This document shows, piece by piece, positions 1-9,259 of a DNA stretch of 64,000 nt. Every line of letters begins with the position of its first letter. The first letter of the stretch is position 1. The stretch spans positions 396,897 to 460,896 of the forward strand of contig NZ_KB899243.1 in assembly GCF_000378125.1 (NCBI RefSeq). The letters are read 5' to 3'. Below the pieces are notes generated by a model. It made no database searches. It saw only the letters and a list, made by a program, of their open reading frames with translations, and was not told the DNA's origin. This DNA comes from Rudaea cellulosilytica DSM 22992. GTDB lineage: Bacteria; Pseudomonadota; Gammaproteobacteria; Xanthomonadales; Rhodanobacteraceae. A program made the position numbers and the translations under genes.

Positions 1-316
1 CCTTGCGCCCAAGCTTCCAGGCGTCGCCGACGCGGATGCCGTATTGCGCGATGTCCTCGGGCTGCGTCGTCGGCACGATGAGCACGCCGAGCTGCGAGCC
101 CTTGCTCTGCTCGAGCGCAGTCAGTTCGCTTTCCAGTTGCTGCTGCTGTTGCGTGTCGAGCGTGCCGGTGAGATCGGTGACATGCGCCTTGAGCGGCGGA
201 ATCGGCTGCGGATCACCATCGGCTGCGCGCACCGCGGGGGCGAGCAGGCATAACAGGCACACAAAAACCAGGCACAGATCAACCCGGACGCCAGCGGAAG
301 AGAAATCCGCTCGCAT
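1..316 (-). CDS. TPM-domain (YgcG/DUF477-like) exported protein, N-terminal part
   Basis: Partial gene running off the left edge of the window. Translating the minus strand from the ATG at 316 gives about 105 residues: a hydrophobic signal segment (LCLVFVCLLCLLAPAVRA, residues 14-31), then PIPPLKAHVTDLTGTL and a Gln-rich helix, then LGVLIVPTTQPEDIAQYG. This is the start of a TPM domain, in which an N-terminal segment ending in a DLTGTL-type motif precedes the fold. In many bacteria TPM proteins lie next to lemA, as here, where lemA ends 43 bases upstream. The function is not settled (a phosphatase-like or membrane-assembly role has been proposed for relatives). Probably co-transcribed with lemA. 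Confidence 0.8.
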   Translation of the reverse strand, partial: MRADFSSAGVRVDLCLVFVCLLCLLAPAVRAADGDPQPIPPLKAHVTDLTGTLDTQQQQQLESELTALEQSKGSQLGVLIVPTTQPEDIAQYGIRVGDAWKLGRK

Positions 317-359
317 CCATGTCAATCCGTGTCCCCTGGTGCTTTTCACACCGCTGTGT

Positions 360-992
360 TCAGTGCGCCGGTTGTGCGGGCGGTTGCGCCGGCTGCGCCG
401 CAGGCTTGTTGAAGTCGACGGTCGGCGCGGTCGAAATCGCCTTCTCGTTGTCGACGGTGAAGTTGGCCTTGGCCTTGTAGCCGAACATCATCGCGGTGAG
501 GTTCTGCGGGAAGCTGCGGGCGAAGGTGTTGTAGTCCTGGATCGCCGTGATGTAGCGGTTGCGCGCGACGGCAATCCGGTTCTCGGTGCCTTCGAGCTGC
601 GCCTGCAGATTCTGGAACAGGCCGTCGGCCTTGAGGTTCGGATAGTTCTCCGACACGGCCATCAGCCGTGACAGCGCGCTGGAGAGCTCGCCCTGTGCCT
701 GCTGGAACGCCTTCATCTTGTTCTCGTCGGTGAGATCATCGGCGTTGAGCGTGATCTTGCCGACGCTGGCGCGCGCGTTGGTCACCGCCTCGAGCGTGGA
801 CTGCTCGTGCTCGGCGTAGCCCTTGACCGTATTGACCAGGTTCGGCACGAGGTCGGCGCGACGCTGGTACTGGTTGATCACCTCGGACCAGGCAGCCTTG
901 ACGGCTTCGTCCTTGGACTGGAAGGCGTTGTAGCCGCAGCCGGACAGGACGAACGCGGCGATCAACAGCAATGCGATGCGTTGCAGGTGCAT
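360..992 (-). CDS. lemA: LemA family lipoprotein
   Basis: 210 residues. The N-terminus is a lipoprotein signal peptide with lipobox LSGC (Cys19), so the mature protein should be lipid-anchored. The body has the LemA features WSEVINQYQRRADLVPNLVNTVKGYA and, later, YNTFARSFPQNLTA, and is helical throughout. The C-terminus is a Pro/Ala tail. I chose the ATG at 992 because a GGAGGGG ribosome site lies just upstream and because longer in-frame extensions lack any signal peptide logic. Downstream is the TPM-domain gene, the usual partner. The biochemical role of LemA is not established. Confidence 0.93.
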   Translation of the reverse strand: MHLQRIALLLIAAFVLSGCGYNAFQSKDEAVKAAWSEVINQYQRRADLVPNLVNTVKGYAEHEQSTLEAVTNARASVGKITLNADDLTDENKMKAFQQAQGELSSALSRLMAVSENYPNLKADGLFQNLQAQLEGTENRIAVARNRYITAIQDYNTFARSFPQNLTAMMFGYKAKANFTVDNEKAISTAPTVDFNKPAAQPAQPPAQPAH

Positions 993-1080
993 GGTCTTAC
1001 CCCTCCGATGGATGGCAACCGGAGCATCATACCGAATACGCCCGCCGGCAGCGCAAGCGGCGCCGCCGCATGGCGGCGGA

Positions 1081-1797
1081 TCAGGCCGGCGGATTCTGCT
1101 TCTTGGCCGCGAGCAGGTTGAGCACTTCCACGATGGCCGAGAACGCCATCGACCCGTAGATATAGGCACGCGGGATGTGCACGTCGAGACATTCGCCGAC
1201 GAGCACGATGCCGATCAGCACGATGAACGCCAGCGCGAGCATGCGGATCGCCGGGTTGTTGTCGATGAATTCGCCGACCGGATTGGACGCGAACAACATC
1301 ACCGCCACGGCCAGCACGATTGCGCCGACCATGACCGGGATGTTGCGCACCATGCCGACCGCGGTGATCACCGAATCGATCGAGAACACGATGTCGATGA
1401 TCGCGATCTGGGCGATGACCCAGGCGAAGCTCGCCGCCGCCGTGTTGGCAACGGTCTCGGTGTGCTTGCCGCGGATCGCATCGACGATCTCCATGATGCC
1501 CTTGACGATGAGGAAGACACCGCCGCCACCGAGGATGAGGTCGCGCACCGAGATGACCTTGCCGAACAGGCTGAACAGCGGCATGTGCTTGTCGTCCATG
1601 CGCGCGAAATGGGCGAGCGTGACGAGCAGGGCGATGCGCGTGAGGCAGGCGAAGGCGAGTCCGACTTTGCGCGCGAGCGCGCGCTGCTCGGCCGGAAGGC
1701 GGCTGACCGCGATCGAGATGAAGACGAGGTTGTCGACACCGAGCACGATTTCCAGCGTCGACAAGGTGAACAGGGCAATCCAGAGTTCAGCGTCCAA
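1081..1797 (-). CDS. TerC family integral membrane protein
   Basis: 238 residues, almost wholly hydrophobic with about seven membrane segments. The start (ALFTLSTLEIVLGVDNLVFISI) and the later AWVIAQIAIIDIVFSIDSVITAV carry the paired acidic residues (E-x3-GxDN and D-x3-S-x-DS) typical of the TerC/YgdQ/YoaE family, thought to bind or move metal ions such as manganese; the specific substrate here is unknown. The length matches the short YgdQ-type branch without CBS domains. It lies between lemA and dgkA on the same strand, with 88 bases to lemA. Confidence 0.9.
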   Translation of the reverse strand: MDAELWIALFTLSTLEIVLGVDNLVFISIAVSRLPAEQRALARKVGLAFACLTRIALLVTLAHFARMDDKHMPLFSLFGKVISVRDLILGGGGVFLIVKGIMEIVDAIRGKHTETVANTAAASFAWVIAQIAIIDIVFSIDSVITAVGMVRNIPVMVGAIVLAVAVMLFASNPVGEFIDNNPAIRMLALAFIVLIGIVLVGECLDVHIPRAYIYGSMAFSAIVEVLNLLAAKKQNPPA

Positions 1798-1836
1798 TCT
1801 CGTTCAGCCTCGTTCGGAAAACGGCGAGCACCACAT

Positions 1837-2211
1837 TTAGGTCGTGGCGTGCTGCCAGAGGATCAAGCCCCAGCACAAAGCCACGTTCAGCATGAGCAGG
1901 AACACCGCGGCCGAACCCATGTCCTTGGCGCGACCGGCGAGCTCGTGGAATTCGGGCGTCGTTTTATCGACTACTGCCTCGATCGCGGAGTTCAAAATCT
2001 CCGCGGCGAGGACGAGTATCAGGCAGCCCACAAGCATCGCTTTCTCGACCGCGCCGCGGCCGATCCAGAGACCGAGCGGAAACAATACGATCGACAGATA
2101 GACCTCGAGGCGGAACGAGGCCTCGAACGTCCAGCTCGCGTGCAGCCCCTTCATCGACCAGATGAAGGCCTTGTAGATTTGCTTCGGGCCACGCGGCTCG
2201 GTACTCGGCAT
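1837..2211 (-). CDS. dgkA: Diacylglycerol kinase
   Basis: 124 residues, the normal length for the small trimeric bacterial diacylglycerol kinase of the inner membrane, which phosphorylates diacylglycerol to phosphatidic acid so that lipid head-group by-products can be recycled. Three hydrophobic segments are seen. The family signature AEILNSAIEAVVD (residues 70-82, Glu71, Asn74, Glu78) and the following KDMGSAAVFL stretch are both intact. It ends 39 bases before the terC-like start and begins 27 bases after gcvPB, so one minus-strand transcript is likely. Confidence 0.95.
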   Translation of the reverse strand: MPSTEPRGPKQIYKAFIWSMKGLHASWTFEASFRLEVYLSIVLFPLGLWIGRGAVEKAMLVGCLILVLAAEILNSAIEAVVDKTTPEFHELAGRAKDMGSAAVFLLMLNVALCWGLILWQHATT

Positions 2212-2238
2212 CGTCCCTCCCCTGTCGACGACGGCGCG

Positions 2239-3735
2239 TCAGACGCCGGTCGTCACCGCGGTGTCGGCGGCGTGCAGGTGCGTGCGTCCGCGCCAGGCGA
2301 TGTCCAAGTCCTTCGCTGCCTTGACGTCGTCGAGGCGACGCACCGGCTGCGTGATCGGCGCGTCCTTCATCTTCTGCGGATCGCTCGCGGCGAGCTTGAT
2401 CAAGTCGCCCATCACCTCGACGAATTCGTCGAGCGTCTCTTTGGCCTCGGTCTCGGTCGGCTCGATCAGCAGACACTCGGGAATCAGCAGCGGAAAGTAG
2501 TTCGTCGGCGCATGGATGTTGCGATCGAGCAGGCTCTTGGAGAAATCGAGCGCGGTCACGCCGCTGTCCTTCTTCTGCTTCGACACGGTGACGATGAACT
2601 CGTGGCTCGCACGACGCTTCGGATAGGCGAGGTCGAAACCCTTCTCAGCGAGGCGCTTGGCGAGGTAGTTCGCGTTGAGCGTCGCGTACTCGGCCACGCG
2701 CGGCATGCCTTCGCGGCCGAGCAGGCGCGCGTAGACGTAGGCGCGCAGCAGCACGCCCGCGTTGCCGGCGAAACTGGTCAGGCGGCCGATCGAGAGCGGA
2801 CGGTCCTTCTTGCGGATCCAGCCGTAGCTGCCGTCGGCGCGTTTCTCGATCATCGGAATCGGCAGGAACGGCTTGAGGCGCTCGGACACGCCGACCGCAC
2901 CCGCACCCGGACCACCGCCGCCGTGCGGCGTCGAGAAGGTCTTGTGCAGGTTCATGTGGATCGCATCGAAGCCCATGTCGCCCGGACGCACCTTGCCGAG
3001 GATCGCGTTGAGGTTCGCGCCGTCGTAGTACAGCAGACCGCCCGCTTCGTGCACGAGCTTGGCTATCTCGACGATGCGGCGCTCGAACACGCCGATCGTC
3101 GACGGATTGGTCAGCATGATGCCGGCCGTTTTCGGACCCAGCACTTTCTTCAAGGCTTCGACGTCAATATCGCCATCGGCCTGCGTCGGAATCTCGCGCA
3201 CCGTACAGCCGCACATCGTCGCCGTCGCCGGGTTGGTGCCGTGCGCCGCGTCGGGCACGATGATCTCGGTGCGCTCGAGGTCGCCGCGATGCTTGTGGTA
3301 GGCCATGATCATCGCCACGCCGGCGAACTCGCCCTGCGCGCCGGCCATCGGCGCGAGCGAGACACCGCCCTTCATGCCGGTGACGTCGGCGAGGATTTCC
3401 TGCAGCTCGTACATGCAGGCGAGGAAGCCCTGCGACTTCGACTCCGGCGCGTACGGATGACGCGCGAGGAAGCCGTCGAGCATCGCCAGCGAATTGCACG
3501 CGCGCGGGTTGTACTTCATCGTGCACGAGCCGAGCGGATAGAACTGCGTGTCGATCGAGAAATTCTTGCGCGACAGATTCGTGTAATGACGCACGACCTG
3601 CAGTTCGGAGACTTCGGGCAGGCCGATCGGCGTCTTGCGGCGGAACTGGTCGGGAAGATCGGCCGGAGTGGAAGTTTTGGCCGGAATTTGCGCAGCCGCG
3701 GCGCGGCCGGGTTGCGACAGTTCGAAGATCAGCAT
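2239..3735 (-). CDS. gcvPB: Glycine dehydrogenase (decarboxylating), subunit 2
   Basis: 498 residues, the usual length of the C-terminal subunit of the two-subunit P-protein of the glycine cleavage system. It binds pyridoxal phosphate and, with GcvPA, GcvH, GcvT and lipoamide dehydrogenase, converts glycine to CO2, ammonia and methylene-THF. Seen: [13 protein letters not shown] (residues 65-77), [24 protein letters not shown] (161-170), and the PLP lysine Lys265 within [20 protein letters not shown]. No gcvPA, gcvT or gcvH lies in the window, so the partner is elsewhere. The 160-base gap to divergent uppP is too short to hold a full glycine riboswitch plus promoters, and none was recognised. 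Confidence 0.96.
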   Translation of the reverse strand: MLIFELSQPGRAAAAQIPAKTSTPADLPDQFRRKTPIGLPEVSELQVVRHYTNLSRKNFSIDTQFYPLGSCTMKYNPRACNSLAMLDGFLARHPYAPESKSQGFLACMYELQEILADVTGMKGGVSLAPMAGAQGEFAGVAMIMAYHKHRGDLERTEIIVPDAAHGTNPATATMCGCTVREIPTQADGDIDVEALKKVLGPKTAGIMLTNPSTIGVFERRIVEIAKLVHEAGGLLYYDGANLNAILGKVRPGDMGFDAIHMNLHKTFSTPHGGGGPGAGAVGVSERLKPFLPIPMIEKRADGSYGWIRKKDRPLSIGRLTSFAGNAGVLLRAYVYARLLGREGMPRVAEYATLNANYLAKRLAEKGFDLAYPKRRASHEFIVTVSKQKKDSGVTALDFSKSLLDRNIHAPTNYFPLLIPECLLIEPTETEAKETLDEFVEVMGDLIKLAASDPQKMKDAPITQPVRRLDDVKAAKDLDIAWRGRTHLHAADTAVTTGV

Positions 3736-3895
3736 GAGTTCGGGAAGCGGGATTTAACGAAGGTATCGTATGATGCCATAACGTGACGTGCGGCGCCCTT
3801 GCCGATGCGGAGATTGCAGCACAAATCCCCTTGCGCAAGAGAAATTTTCCACATCGTCAAGCCAAACTAATTCTACTTACCCAACTCGCATCGCC

Positions 3896-4687
3896 ATGCC
3901 CGAATTTCTCCGTATTGTCCTGCTCGGCATCATCGAAGGCATCACCGAATTCCTGCCAATCTCCTCCACCGGCCACCTGCTCGTCGCCGAACACTGGCTC
4001 GGCGAGCGCAGCGAGATGTTCAACGTCGTCATCCAGGCCGGCGCGATCCTCGCCGTCGTGCTGATCTACCGCCAGCGTCTCTGGCAGCTCGCGACGAATT
4101 TCCACCAGCGCGAAAACCGTGATTACGCGCTGAAGCTGATCGTCGCGTTTCTGATCACCGGCGTGCTCGGCTTCGCCATGACCAAGCTCGGTTTCAAGCT
4201 CAAGGACGACATCACTCCGATCGCCTGGGCTTTCATCATCGGCGGCCTGTGGATGATCGCGGCCGAACATTTCGCCGCGAAGCTGCGCGACTCGGCGACG
4301 ATCACCTGGAGGGTGGCGATTCTTGTCGGCCTGGCCCAGGTCGTCGCCGCAATTTTCCCCGGTACCTCGCGTTCCGGCGCGACGATCTTCATCGCCATGC
4401 TCGCCGGTGCGAGCAACCGCGCGGCGGCGACCGAGTTCGCCTTCCTCGTCGGCATTCCGACCATGTTCGCCGCGTCGGGCTACGAATTGCTCAAGGCGAT
4501 GAAGGCAGGCGAAGGCCACGAGGACTGGGGCGCGCTCGCACTCGGCTTCATCGTCTCGATGGTCGTCGCGTTCATCGCAGTGAAATGGCTGCTTGGCTTC
4601 ATCCGCACGCACCGCTTCACGCCGTTTGCACTGTATCGAATAGTCCTCGGCGTGTTGCTGCTGTTTCTAATGCCGTCGGGTGCATGA
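3896..4687 (+). CDS. uppP: Undecaprenyl-diphosphate phosphatase
   Basis: 263 residues, integral membrane, BacA/UppP family. It dephosphorylates undecaprenyl pyrophosphate to regenerate the lipid carrier used for peptidoglycan and for the exopolysaccharide made further along this window. Both catalytic motifs are intact: EGITEFLPISSTGH (residues 14-27) and FPGTSRSGAT (154-163, Arg159). About eight membrane spans. I chose the ATG at 3896 because MPEFLRI is the normal N-terminus; an in-frame extension to 3788 adds 36 polar residues without support. Divergent from gcvPB. Confidence 0.95.
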   Translation: MPEFLRIVLLGIIEGITEFLPISSTGHLLVAEHWLGERSEMFNVVIQAGAILAVVLIYRQRLWQLATNFHQRENRDYALKLIVAFLITGVLGFAMTKLGFKLKDDITPIAWAFIIGGLWMIAAEHFAAKLRDSATITWRVAILVGLAQVVAAIFPGTSRSGATIFIAMLAGASNRAAATEFAFLVGIPTMFAASGYELLKAMKAGEGHEDWGALALGFIVSMVVAFIAVKWLLGFIRTHRFTPFALYRIVLGVLLLFLMPSGA

Positions 4688-4862
4688 ACCCGTCGTCTCG
4701 CTTTGACTGGAGCATTCTCACCAAGGACATGCAGGACTGACCAGCAAAAGCCAAAGCCAGCGGGTAACGAGCGAAGGCACACACCCTGTTAGCGGATGTA
4801 ACCAATTGCAAAAATCCACCCAATCGGCGTGACAGCGCGCGCTGCCGCGGTATAGTGCGGCC

Positions 4863-5561
4863 ATGAGCGACGCCAAAATCCTGCTCGCCGACGACGACGA
4901 GGAACTGAGCCAGCTGCTCAGCGACTTCCTTGTGCGCGAAGGCTTCCATGTCGATGTCGCCGAGGACGGCAACTCGGCCCTGCGCACCCTCGCCGAAGGC
5001 GACTACGATGCGATGATCCTCGACGTGATGCTGCCGCAGAAATCGGGCATCGACGTGCTGCGCGAATTGCGCCGGGCATCGCAATTGCCGGTGCTGATGC
5101 TGACCGCGCTCGGCGAAGACATCGACCGCATCCTCGGCCTCGAACTCGGCGCCGACGACTATGTGCCCAAACCGTGCAATCCACGCGAGATTGCTGCGCG
5201 CCTGCGCGCGATCCTGCGCCGTACGCGCGGCGAGGCCGATGCGACGCATCTGGGCGATCTCAGCCTCGGCCCGGTCAAGCTCGCCGCGGCTGCGCGCACG
5301 GTCAGCGTGCGCGGCGAGTCGATCGCACTGACCGGTACCGAGTTCAACATCCTCGCCATGCTGATGCGCGAGGCCGGCCGCGTGGTCGGCAAGGATGCGA
5401 TCGCACAGGCAGTGCTCGGTCGCACCCTGCGTCCGTTCGACCGCAGCATCGACGTGCACATTTCCAAGCTGCGGCGCAAACTCGGCCCGGCGGCCGACGG
5501 CGATTCGCTGATCCACACGATCCAGCGCGGCGGTTATTTGTTCCGCATCGTCGAGGGGTGA
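4863..5561 (+). CDS. OmpR/CpxR-type response regulator
   Basis: 232 residues. Receiver domain at 1-120 with acidic pocket Asp10/Asp11, phosphoacceptor Asp54 (MILDVMLPQ), Thr81 and Lys103. OmpR-type winged-helix DNA-binding domain at about 130-230 (LTGTEFNILAMLM...RTLRPFDRSIDVHISKLRRKLG). The RTLRPFDRSIDVHISKLR helix resembles CpxR most closely. It is followed after 114 bases by the partner kinase. It probably answers envelope stress, by analogy with Cpx; no CpxP-like gene is beside it. Confidence 0.92.
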   Translation: MSDAKILLADDDEELSQLLSDFLVREGFHVDVAEDGNSALRTLAEGDYDAMILDVMLPQKSGIDVLRELRRASQLPVLMLTALGEDIDRILGLELGADDYVPKPCNPREIAARLRAILRRTRGEADATHLGDLSLGPVKLAAAARTVSVRGESIALTGTEFNILAMLMREAGRVVGKDAIAQAVLGRTLRPFDRSIDVHISKLRRKLGPAADGDSLIHTIQRGGYLFRIVEG

Positions 5562-5675
5562 TTCATATGACGCATGATCGGGCATCCTGCCGCGACATGC
5601 GCGCGAACGGACGCGGCAAAGCCGTGCCGATGCGAACGATACGCCGACGCATCCCTGTGTCCGCCACGGCCTGAC

Positions 5676-7028
5676 ATGCGTCGTCTGTTCTGGCGCATCT
5701 TCGCCCTGTTCTGGACCGGCACCGTGGTCCTGATCCTCGCGATCGCCTGGAGCACCTCGTACACGTTCGAAAACGAGGAGATCCCTGGCCTCGGCATCAC
5801 CCGCATGGAGTCGGTGCTCAACGATCAACTGCGCGGCGCGAGCCGCGCGCTGCACGCCGGCGGCGTCGAGGCGCTGCGCCAGGTCCAGCGCGGCGCGAAC
5901 GATCGCGGCATCACCCTGTACGTGCTCGATGCGAACAACAAGGACATCCTTGGCAACACGGTCGCGCCCGGCATCGCGGAAGAAGTCGCCAGTGCGGTCG
6001 CGGACGAACAGGGTCTGCATTCGCGGCGCACCCGCATCCGCTCCATTTCGCTGGACGACGGGCAACGCTACACCGCAGTCGCCGCGTATCTGCATTCCAC
6101 TATGCTGCGCATGCTCTACCGACGCCCGACCTATTTCTGGGACCAGGTCGTCATCGCCAGCATCATCAGCGCGATTTTTTCGCTGATCCTCGCCGCCTAC
6201 GTCGCCACGCCGCTGTCGCGCATCCGCGCCGGCGCACGGCGCGTCGCCGGCGGCGATCTCGACGCCAGGGTCGGCAAGCTCAAATTCGGGCGCAGCGCGG
6301 AGATGCTCGCGCTTGCGAGCGAGTTCGACAGCATGGCCGCACGCCTGAAGGAGCTCGTCGAGGGCCAGCGCCGGCTGATCCGCGACGTCTCGCACGAGAT
6401 GCGCTCGCCGCTCGCGCGCCAGCGCGTCGCGCTGGAACTCGCGCGCGCGCAGGTGCCGGCCGGCGATGCCAAGCTCCAGCTCGACCGCATCGAACGCGAG
6501 TCCGAGCGGCTCGAGGAGATGATCGCGCAGGCGATCCAGCTCTCGCGCATGGAAATGACCACACCCTCGAAGGCCGAGCCGCTTGCGCTCGACACCTTGG
6601 TCGCCGATATCGTCGCCGACGCCGCGTTCGAGGCACAGGCGCGTCAGTGTTCGCTGCTGATCCAGCAGAGCACGCCGCTGCAGGTGCAGGCCGAGGCTGA
6701 CCTGCTTGGCAGTGCGATCGAGAACATCATGCGCAACGCGGTCAACTACACCCGCCCCGACTCGACCATACGCATTCGTCTGGATCGCATCGAGCGCGAG
6801 GCGCGCCTGCGCGTCGCCGACTCCGGCCCGGGCGTCGCCGAGGCCGATTTGTCGCGCATCTTCGAACCTTACTACCGCACCGACGACGCGCGCGCGCGCA
6901 AGAGCGGCGGCTCGGGACTGGGCCTGGCGATCGCCAAGCGCGCGGTCGAGCGCCAGGGCGGCCGCATCCGCGCCAGCAACGCCGACGGCGGCGGGCTGGA
7001 GATAGAGATTGTCCTGCCACTGGCCTAA
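5676..7028 (+). CDS. Sensor histidine kinase, CpxA-like
   Basis: 450 residues from the ATG at 5676 (MRRLFWRIFALFWTGT). Two membrane segments (about 5-28 and 155-180) flank a roughly 125-residue periplasmic sensor region. A HAMP domain follows (TPLSRIRAGARRVAGGDLDARV), then a HisKA domain with phosphoacceptor His240 in RDVSHEMRSPLARQR. The HATPase domain has the N box (ENIMRNAVNYT), G1 (DSGPGV), the F box and G2 (GGSGLGLAIAKRAVE). An in-frame upstream start at 5574 would add 34 hydrophilic residues before the first membrane helix and is less likely. It should phosphorylate the adjacent CpxR-like regulator. Confidence 0.93.
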   Translation: MRRLFWRIFALFWTGTVVLILAIAWSTSYTFENEEIPGLGITRMESVLNDQLRGASRALHAGGVEALRQVQRGANDRGITLYVLDANNKDILGNTVAPGIAEEVASAVADEQGLHSRRTRIRSISLDDGQRYTAVAAYLHSTMLRMLYRRPTYFWDQVVIASIISAIFSLILAAYVATPLSRIRAGARRVAGGDLDARVGKLKFGRSAEMLALASEFDSMAARLKELVEGQRRLIRDVSHEMRSPLARQRVALELARAQVPAGDAKLQLDRIERESERLEEMIAQAIQLSRMEMTTPSKAEPLALDTLVADIVADAAFEAQARQCSLLIQQSTPLQVQAEADLLGSAIENIMRNAVNYTRPDSTIRIRLDRIEREARLRVADSGPGVAEADLSRIFEPYYRTDDARARKSGGSGLGLAIAKRAVERQGGRIRASNADGGGLEIEIVLPLA

Positions 7029-7132
7029 CCCGGCCCTGTGCGGCGGCAAAAATATGTGACCGGGGATTGATCCTCTGCGGCGATTTGGCGCTATGCTGAA
7101 TTTGCCGTGTACCTCAATCTGCCCTCTTCACC

Positions 7133-8644
7133 GTGAAGCCCGCGCTACAACTCCGACTGCATCAGCAGCTTTCGCTGACCCCGCAATTGCAACAGGCGAT
7201 CAAACTGTTGCAGATGTCCAGCGTCGAGCTTGAGATCGAGCTGCGCCAGGTGCTTGAATCCAATCCGTTGCTCGAGTTGAGCGAGGCCGGAAACGACGAC
7301 GATACGGAAAGCGCCGAGGACTACGAGTTCGACGGCGAAGCCGCTGCCGCCGAATCCGTCGAAGCCGAGCGCGAGGCCAGCGACGAAGGCGCAGATTCCA
7401 GCGCCACGGACGAAACGCGCGAGGTCGACGATTTCGAACTTGCTGGCGACTTCGAGGACGACGGCAACGACTACGGCAGCCCGAAGCCGGTCGACGAGGA
7501 TGGCGTCGAGAAGCAGGACCCCGAGCCGGAAGACCTGCGCGACCATTTGCTCTGGCAGCTCAATCTCACTTCGCTGTCGCTGCGCGACCGCGCGATCGGC
7601 ACCACGATCATCGAGGCGATCGACGAGGACGGCTATCTGCACGAGGACGCCGAATCGCTGTGCGCTTCGCTGACCGGCCTGCCGTCGATCAACGGCCACG
7701 CCGCATCGTTCGCGGAAATCGAAGCGATGCGCCACCGCATCCAGCATTTCGATCCGATCGGCGTCGCCAGCCGTACCCTCGGCGAATGCCTGCGTGTCCA
7801 GCTCGACGCGTTCGAACCGGGCACGCCGGGTCTGCAGGCCGCGCGCGAAGTCGTCGCCAGCCATCTGGAAACGCTCGCGCGCAACGATCGCGAGCGTCTG
7901 GCCAAGCTCCTGCGCACCGATGCCGCGACGATCGATGCCGCCATCGCCCTGGTCCGCTCGCTCGATCCTAAGCCAGGCGCGCAATTCAGTGCGACCACGC
8001 CCGAATTCGTCGCGCCCGACGCCTACGCACGACGTCAGGCCGGCCGCTGGGTCGTGGCCCTGAGTCCGCACTGCCAGCCGCGCCTATCGATCAACCGCCA
8101 TTACTCCGGCCTGATCGCGCGCGCCCAGCGCGACGATGCGCAATACCTGCGCGGCCAGCTGCAAGAGGCACGTTGGCTGATCAAGAGCCTGAACACGCGC
8201 GCGGAAACGATGCTCAAGGTCGCCAGCGCGATCGTACGCGCGCAAAGCGCCTTCCTCGACTTCGGCCCCGAAGCCATGCGTCCGCTCGTGCTGCGCGACA
8301 TCGCCGACGAGATCGGCATGCACGAATCGACCGTTTCGCGCATGACCACGCGCAAATATCTGCATACGCCGCGCGGCACGTTCGAATTCAAATTCTTCTT
8401 CTCCTCCGGCGTCGGCACGGTCGACGGCGGCGCGGCCTCCTCGACCGCGATCCAGGCGATGATCAAGAAGCTGATCGACGAAGAAACCCCGCGCAAACCC
8501 TTGTCGGACCAGGCCTTGACCGCCGAGCTGAACAAGCGCGGCATCGAGGTCGCCCGGCGTACCGTGGCTAAGTACCGCGAGGGTATGAATATTCCTTCAT
8601 CTTCTGAGCGCGGCCGCTTGTGCTTGGCGGCCTCTGCGCTATGA
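7133..8644 (+). CDS. rpoN: RNA polymerase sigma-54 factor
   Basis: 503 residues. Region I (LQLRLHQQLSLTPQLQQAIKLL) begins the protein and contacts activators and core polymerase. An acidic region II follows (residues 55-140, rich in Asp/Glu). The core-binding domain, the helix-turn-helix (DIADEIGMHESTVSRMTTRKYLHTPRG) and the C-terminal RpoN box ARRTVAKYRE (474-483), which reads the -24 element, are intact. Start is GTG at 7133, since the sigma-54 N-terminus begins immediately; no clear ribosome site precedes it. The C-terminus runs about 10 residues past the usual IPSSSER end. It heads the conserved rpoN-hpf-hprK-rapZ-PTS arrangement. Confidence 0.96.
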   Translation: MKPALQLRLHQQLSLTPQLQQAIKLLQMSSVELEIELRQVLESNPLLELSEAGNDDDTESAEDYEFDGEAAAAESVEAEREASDEGADSSATDETREVDDFELAGDFEDDGNDYGSPKPVDEDGVEKQDPEPEDLRDHLLWQLNLTSLSLRDRAIGTTIIEAIDEDGYLHEDAESLCASLTGLPSINGHAASFAEIEAMRHRIQHFDPIGVASRTLGECLRVQLDAFEPGTPGLQAAREVVASHLETLARNDRERLAKLLRTDAATIDAAIALVRSLDPKPGAQFSATTPEFVAPDAYARRQAGRWVVALSPHCQPRLSINRHYSGLIARAQRDDAQYLRGQLQEARWLIKSLNTRAETMLKVASAIVRAQSAFLDFGPEAMRPLVLRDIADEIGMHESTVSRMTTRKYLHTPRGTFEFKFFFSSGVGTVDGGAASSTAIQAMIKKLIDEETPRKPLSDQALTAELNKRGIEVARRTVAKYREGMNIPSSSERGRLCLAASAL

Positions 8645-8763
8645 TCGAAACCGCATCCATTCAAAGACAGGAGGCACGGAACCAACGACTAGAGCATCGG
8701 TCTGAATTTCTGTCCGCCTCGTCGGGCGGACCTCGTGAAACTTCAATACCAGAGGAATTCGTC

Positions 8764-9090
8764 ATGCAGATCACTGTCAGTGGGCATCAAATCATCGTCA
8801 CCCCCGCCCTGCGCGATTACGCCGAAAGCAAGCTCGGACGCATCGTCCGACATTTCGAGCACCTGCATGATGCCGCTGTGGTCCTCTCCGTCGAAAAGCT
8901 GTTCCACAAAGCCGAAGCCACCGTGCACTGCGCGATGAACAAGACCATCCACGCCGACGCCACCGGTGCTGACCTCTATGCCGCGATCGACGGCCTCGCC
9001 GACAAGCTCGATCGCCAGGTGAAGAAGCACAAGGAAAAGATCCAGAACCACCATCGCGAAGTCGTGCGCGAGGCGCGCTACGCCAGCTGA
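8764..9090 (+). CDS. hpf: Ribosome hibernation promoting factor, short form
   Basis: 108 residues of the HPF/RaiA (YfiA/YhbH) family, which binds the 30S decoding centre in stationary phase and promotes inactive 100S ribosomes. Seen: MQITVSGHQIIVTPALRDYAESKLGRIVRHF, the typical beta-alpha start, and KTIHADATGADLYAAIDGLADKLDRQVKKHKEK, the typical second helix. It lacks the C-terminal dimerisation domain of long HPF, as in gammaproteobacteria. I chose the ATG at 8764; the longer in-frame extension to 8620 overlaps rpoN and lacks homology. It follows rpoN in the usual order. Confidence 0.94.
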   Translation: MQITVSGHQIIVTPALRDYAESKLGRIVRHFEHLHDAAVVLSVEKLFHKAEATVHCAMNKTIHADATGADLYAAIDGLADKLDRQVKKHKEKIQNHHREVVREARYAS

Positions 9091-9170
9091 TTAGGTGGTT
9101 GCCATCGCGCAGGGATGCGCGACGCGCGATTCATCTCGCGTGAGAGCTTCCGGCTTTGATTACTCTGGCT

Positions 9171-9200
9171 CGTCATGCCGGCAGGGAGTGCCGGCATCCA
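9171..9200. repeat. REP-like short palindrome
   Basis: CGTCATGCCGGCAGGG with its mirror TGCCGGCATCCA forms a 9-bp stem (ATGCCGGCA/TGCCGGCAT). Variants of the same CGTCAT-stem-ATCCA design occur at 30108, 30777 and 59430, so it is a dispersed repetitive extragenic palindrome. It sits just left of repeat element A. Confidence 0.7.
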
Positions 9201-9259
9201 GACTGCAGGGACGCCGTGGTCTATCCCTTTAACTCCCTGATGACGCGTCCCTTCGCCTT

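Noticed and set aside
976..3786. A 936-codon open frame on the plus strand
   Set aside because: It lies opposite terC, dgkA and gcvPB, all with clear homology. Its product is dominated by His, Arg and Asp, as expected from the antisense of GC-rich coding sequence.
3736..3895. Possible glycine riboswitch before gcvPB
   Set aside because: The gap is 160 bases shared with divergent uppP, and no paired aptamer cores were recognised.
4617..7049. An 810-codon open frame on the minus strand
   Set aside because: It is antisense to the response regulator and kinase genes and has the same Arg/Asp/Gln-rich artefact composition.
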